Shown: piece after piece, positions 5,269 through 6,885 of the stretch
Layout of the letters: each line of letters opens with the position of its first letter
Position numbering within the stretch: the first letter of the stretch is position 1
Assembly (NCBI GenBank): GCA_002384765.1
Contig: DGBM01000274.1
Coordinates: 1-6,885 of the forward strand
Length of the DNA stretch: 6,885 nucleotides
Direction: 5' to 3'
Source: Demequinaceae bacterium UBA4004
Lineage (GTDB): Bacteria; Actinomycetota; Actinomycetes; Actinomycetales; Demequinaceae
Position numbers and translations under genes: made by a program
Notes under the pieces: generated by a model
What the model was told of the DNA's origin: nothing
Seen by the model: only the letters and a program-made list of their open reading frames with translations
Databases searched by the model: none

Positions 5269-5415
5269 ATGACCTTCCAAACCGTCACCGCCGACGAGCT
5301 CGAGGCCCTCGCCTTCGAGCACCCCGGCACCGAGATCCACGTCGGCAAGCACGAGGCCGACATCACCATCGACGGGCGCATGTACGTCGCGCGTCTGGAC
5401 GGTGAGCAGCCATGA
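5269..5415 (+). CDS. Small hypothetical protein
   Basis: A 48-residue acidic protein (MTFQTVTADELEALAFEHPG, ending MYVARLDGEQP). The ATG is preceded by CAGGAG (5256-5261) at good spacing and its stop overlaps the next start (ATGA), both supporting translation. The pattern suggests a helix followed by beta strands (TEIHVG, ADITIDG, MYVARL). Family not recognised. Confidence 0.65.
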   Translation: MTFQTVTADELEALAFEHPGTEIHVGKHEADITIDGRMYVARLDGEQP

Positions 5416-5699
5416 GGACCGACCTGCAGAACTTCATGATCGCCGCCGAGCACACCGCCCCGATCTGGGCCTTCATCCTCCTGTGCTGCGGCATCGCTGC
5501 CCTGTTCATCTGGGCCGAGCAGAAGGCCAACCGGGAGCGTGAAGCCCGCGAGGAGCTGAACGCCGCGACCCTGCATCACGTCACCCGCTGCAATGCGCGC
5601 CGCGACGGGCTCTGGTGTGACCGCGCGGCGGATCACGACGGGCACCACGTCGACTCGCGTCACGGGTCGGAGCTGGGTTGGGCGAGGTGGGTCGCATGA
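5412..5699 (+). CDS. Single-pass membrane protein with Cys/His-rich tail
   Basis: A 95-residue protein with one strong hydrophobic segment at about 16-35 (PIWAFILLCCGIAALFIW). A charged helix (about 36-52, QKANREREAREELNAA), possibly a short coiled coil, follows. The C-terminal part holds C60, C69, H75 and H78/H79 in CNARRDGLWC...DHDGHH, a spacing that could bind one zinc ion and is similar to small Cys/His modules seen in other actinophage proteins. Topology is not certain, but the positive charge after the helix favours an internal C-terminus. It overlaps both neighbours at ATGA. Role unknown. Confidence 0.7.
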   Translation: MRTDLQNFMIAAEHTAPIWAFILLCCGIAALFIWAEQKANREREAREELNAATLHHVTRCNARRDGLWCDRAADHDGHHVDSRHGSELGWARWVA

Positions 5700-6253
5700 G
5701 GACCGTCTGCCAACTGCCCGACTGCGACAAGGCCGAGCACGCTCGTCGCTACTGCAAGACCCACTACCGCCGCTTTATGAGGCACGGCGACCCGTACCGC
5801 GTCATTCACCCCCGCGAGTCGACTCACCAGCAGCCTCGATCGACGAACGAGGAGCGATTCTGGGCCCTCGTCGACAAGGGCGAGGGCGCTGGCTGCTGGC
5901 TCTGGCGAGGGGCGATCTCCTCGACCGGCTACGGCTCGTTCCGCAAGCGCATCGACCGCGGAATCGTGAAGACCGTCAACTCCCACACCTTCGCTTACCA
6001 GGCGCTCGTCGGCGAGGTTCCTGCCGGCAAGGAGCTCGACCACTTGTGCCGGGTCCGGGCGTGCGTCAACCCGGCTCACCTCGAAGCGGTCACGCACCGG
6101 GTCAACGCCGTGCGCGGATTCATCGCACGCAACGGCGCCCTCTCGGATGGCAAGTGGACCTGCGATGTCTGCGAGGTGACGATCCTCATGGACAACAGAG
6201 GTCGTCACGTCAAGGGCTCTCGCCACATCGAGAACGACGGGAGGGCCGCGTGA
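5696..6253 (+). CDS. HNH endonuclease with N- and C-terminal zinc motifs
   Basis: A 185-residue nuclease. Residues 1-33 hold C5, C10, C20 and H23 followed by YRRFMRHGDP, a zinc-binding element often found at the front of actinophage HNH proteins. The central HNH region (about 55-140) shows GAGCWLWRGA, GYGSF, SHTFAY with H97, ELDHLCRVRACVNPAHLEAV with H116, C118, C123, N125 and H128, then THRVNAVRG. These contain the expected metal-binding and catalytic residues. The tail has C156, C159, H171 and H177 in TCDVC...GRHVKGSRH, resembling a C2H2 finger. The ATG at 5696 overlaps the previous stop and has GAGGTGG upstream; a TTG at 5678 is the alternative. Such enzymes are either free-standing homing nucleases or take part in phage DNA processing; its place inside an early operon does not decide between them. 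Confidence 0.9.
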   Translation: MRTVCQLPDCDKAEHARRYCKTHYRRFMRHGDPYRVIHPRESTHQQPRSTNEERFWALVDKGEGAGCWLWRGAISSTGYGSFRKRIDRGIVKTVNSHTFAYQALVGEVPAGKELDHLCRVRACVNPAHLEAVTHRVNAVRGFIARNGALSDGKWTCDVCEVTILMDNRGRHVKGSRHIENDGRAA

Positions 6254-6561
6254 TGAGCCCCTTCCGCCCCACCGAGCCCCTGACCGGCCTCGCCCGCGTC
6301 CGACGCATCGACGCCACCCGACCCAACGGCGACCGCGTGACGTTCATCTGCGACGGCATCCGCTTCGTCGAGACCCGCCACGGCCGCTACTACGCCGAGG
6401 CCGACGACATCACGACCGAGATCCCCGCCGACGAGGTGGACCGTGCTGCTGCGCAACTGCCGAACCTCGCCACCGCCGCGATCCACGAGGCACGCAAGAG
6501 GCGCGGCGACGACCCGACGTGGTGCCGGATCGCTGCGATGTGTCAGGGGGTGGCGGCATGA
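6253..6561 (+). CDS. Hypothetical early protein
   Basis: A 102-residue protein starting MSPFRPTEPLTGLARVRRID. Its ATG shares one base with the HNH stop (TGATG) and follows GGGAGGG (about 6239-6245). A beta-rich middle (RVTFICDGIRFVETRHGRYY, then AEADDITTEI) is followed by a helical tail (EVDRAAAQLPNLATAAIHEA) and two late cysteines (91 and 97). Not recognised; the coupled start and coding-like sequence support it as real. Confidence 0.7.
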   Translation: MSPFRPTEPLTGLARVRRIDATRPNGDRVTFICDGIRFVETRHGRYYAEADDITTEIPADEVDRAAAQLPNLATAAIHEARKRRGDDPTWCRIAAMCQGVAA

Positions 6562-6818
6562 GTGCCGAGACTTCCGCTGACTGGTGCGTAGATGACGGCG
6601 ACCTTGCCATCTGCGGGACTCGCATGGTCGAGCACAGCCGTCGCTCCGAGGGCGTCCGCTGGTGCTTCAAGTGCCGCAACCGTCACGAGTTCTGGCGGGT
6701 CGTCATGGCCCCCGATGGCATGTCGTACTACGGCCCGCACGTCGAGATCCGCGGCGTCACTGACGAGTGCCGCGATCTGTTCCCGGGCTACACGTGGCAG
6801 TGGGCGGAGGAGGACTGA
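6558..6818 (+). CDS. Zinc-ribbon-like small protein
   Basis: An 86-residue protein with C19, C36, C39 and H43 in CGTRM...RWCFKCRNRHEFW, a likely zinc-binding site, followed by an aromatic stretch (SYYGPHVEIRG) and C71. Small proteins with a CxxC followed by an aromatic W and a YYGP-type stretch recur in actinophage early regions, but no function is known to me. The ATG at 6558 overlaps the previous stop (ATGA); a longer in-frame start at 6519 would overlap the preceding gene and is not preferred. Confidence 0.7.
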   Translation: MSAETSADWCVDDGDLAICGTRMVEHSRRSEGVRWCFKCRNRHEFWRVVMAPDGMSYYGPHVEIRGVTDECRDLFPGYTWQWAEED

Positions 6819-6885
6819 TGGCCGACTACACCAACCCCGCCGCGACCGACCGCTGGTGGGAGCCCAACCCGCTCGCCATCGGCAC
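6818..6885 (+). CDS. Start of a further early gene (partial)
   Basis: The ATG at 6818 shares one base with the preceding stop (TGATG) and GGAGGAGG (about 6806-6812) lies just upstream. The visible residues are MADYTNPAATDRWWEPNPLA and continue past the window edge. Too short to identify. Confidence 0.65.
   Translation, partial: MADYTNPAATDRWWEPNPLAIG

Noticed and set aside
1..6885. CRISPR array, rRNA or complete tRNA genes
   Set aside because: No regularly spaced repeats were seen, and the only tRNA-like sequence is the 3' fragment at 2412-2439.

Overview
The window reads as part of the genome of a temperate, tailed actinobacterial phage. It is clearly G+C rich by eye. Coding strands prefer G or C at third positions. 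Most early genes overlap at ATGA or TGATG junctions. The recognisable parts are a tail spike, a tyrosine integrase beside a tRNA 3' fragment, a leftward Xre-type repressor and a rightward run of small early genes. I cannot name the host genus or the phage cluster from sequence alone.

Left part (1-2281): the end of an upstream gene, a two-helix membrane protein (51-269, possibly holin-like) and a 605-residue beta-helix tail spike (278-2095). A 23-residue single-helix peptide (2155-2226) follows, and a strong intrinsic terminator (2243-2281) closes the late module.

Integration part (2282-3721): a tRNA 3' end (2412-2439, best fit tRNA-His) lies in an intergenic region with copies of a short GTCAACA repeat on both sides. 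A long terminator hairpin (2443-2487) separates it from a tyrosine integrase gene. Phage genes lie close on both sides of the tRNA fragment, so this looks like an intact attP rather than an attL or attR junction. The sequence is therefore probably a free phage genome or a circularised or excised form.

Immunity part (3718-4532): a 54-residue leftward gene converges on the integrase gene, the two stop codons overlapping in a palindrome. Upstream of it on the same strand is a short Xre-type repressor. The 200-base divergent region between the repressor and the first rightward gene holds a good sigma-70-like -35 box and several copies of a GGAACTTA-like motif. A further exact copy lies in the attP region. 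I propose these as repressor operators or stoperators.

Early part (4533-6885): two small adjacent winged-helix or helix-turn-helix genes (candidate excisionase and Cro-like regulator), a small unknown gene and an untranslated region with a 9-bp perfect hairpin between near-identical direct repeats. Then come a 48-residue protein, a membrane protein with a Cys/His tail, an HNH endonuclease with putative zinc-binding motifs at both ends, two further small proteins (one with a zinc-ribbon-like cluster) and the start of another gene. All run rightward and are probably co-transcribed from the promoter near 4440.
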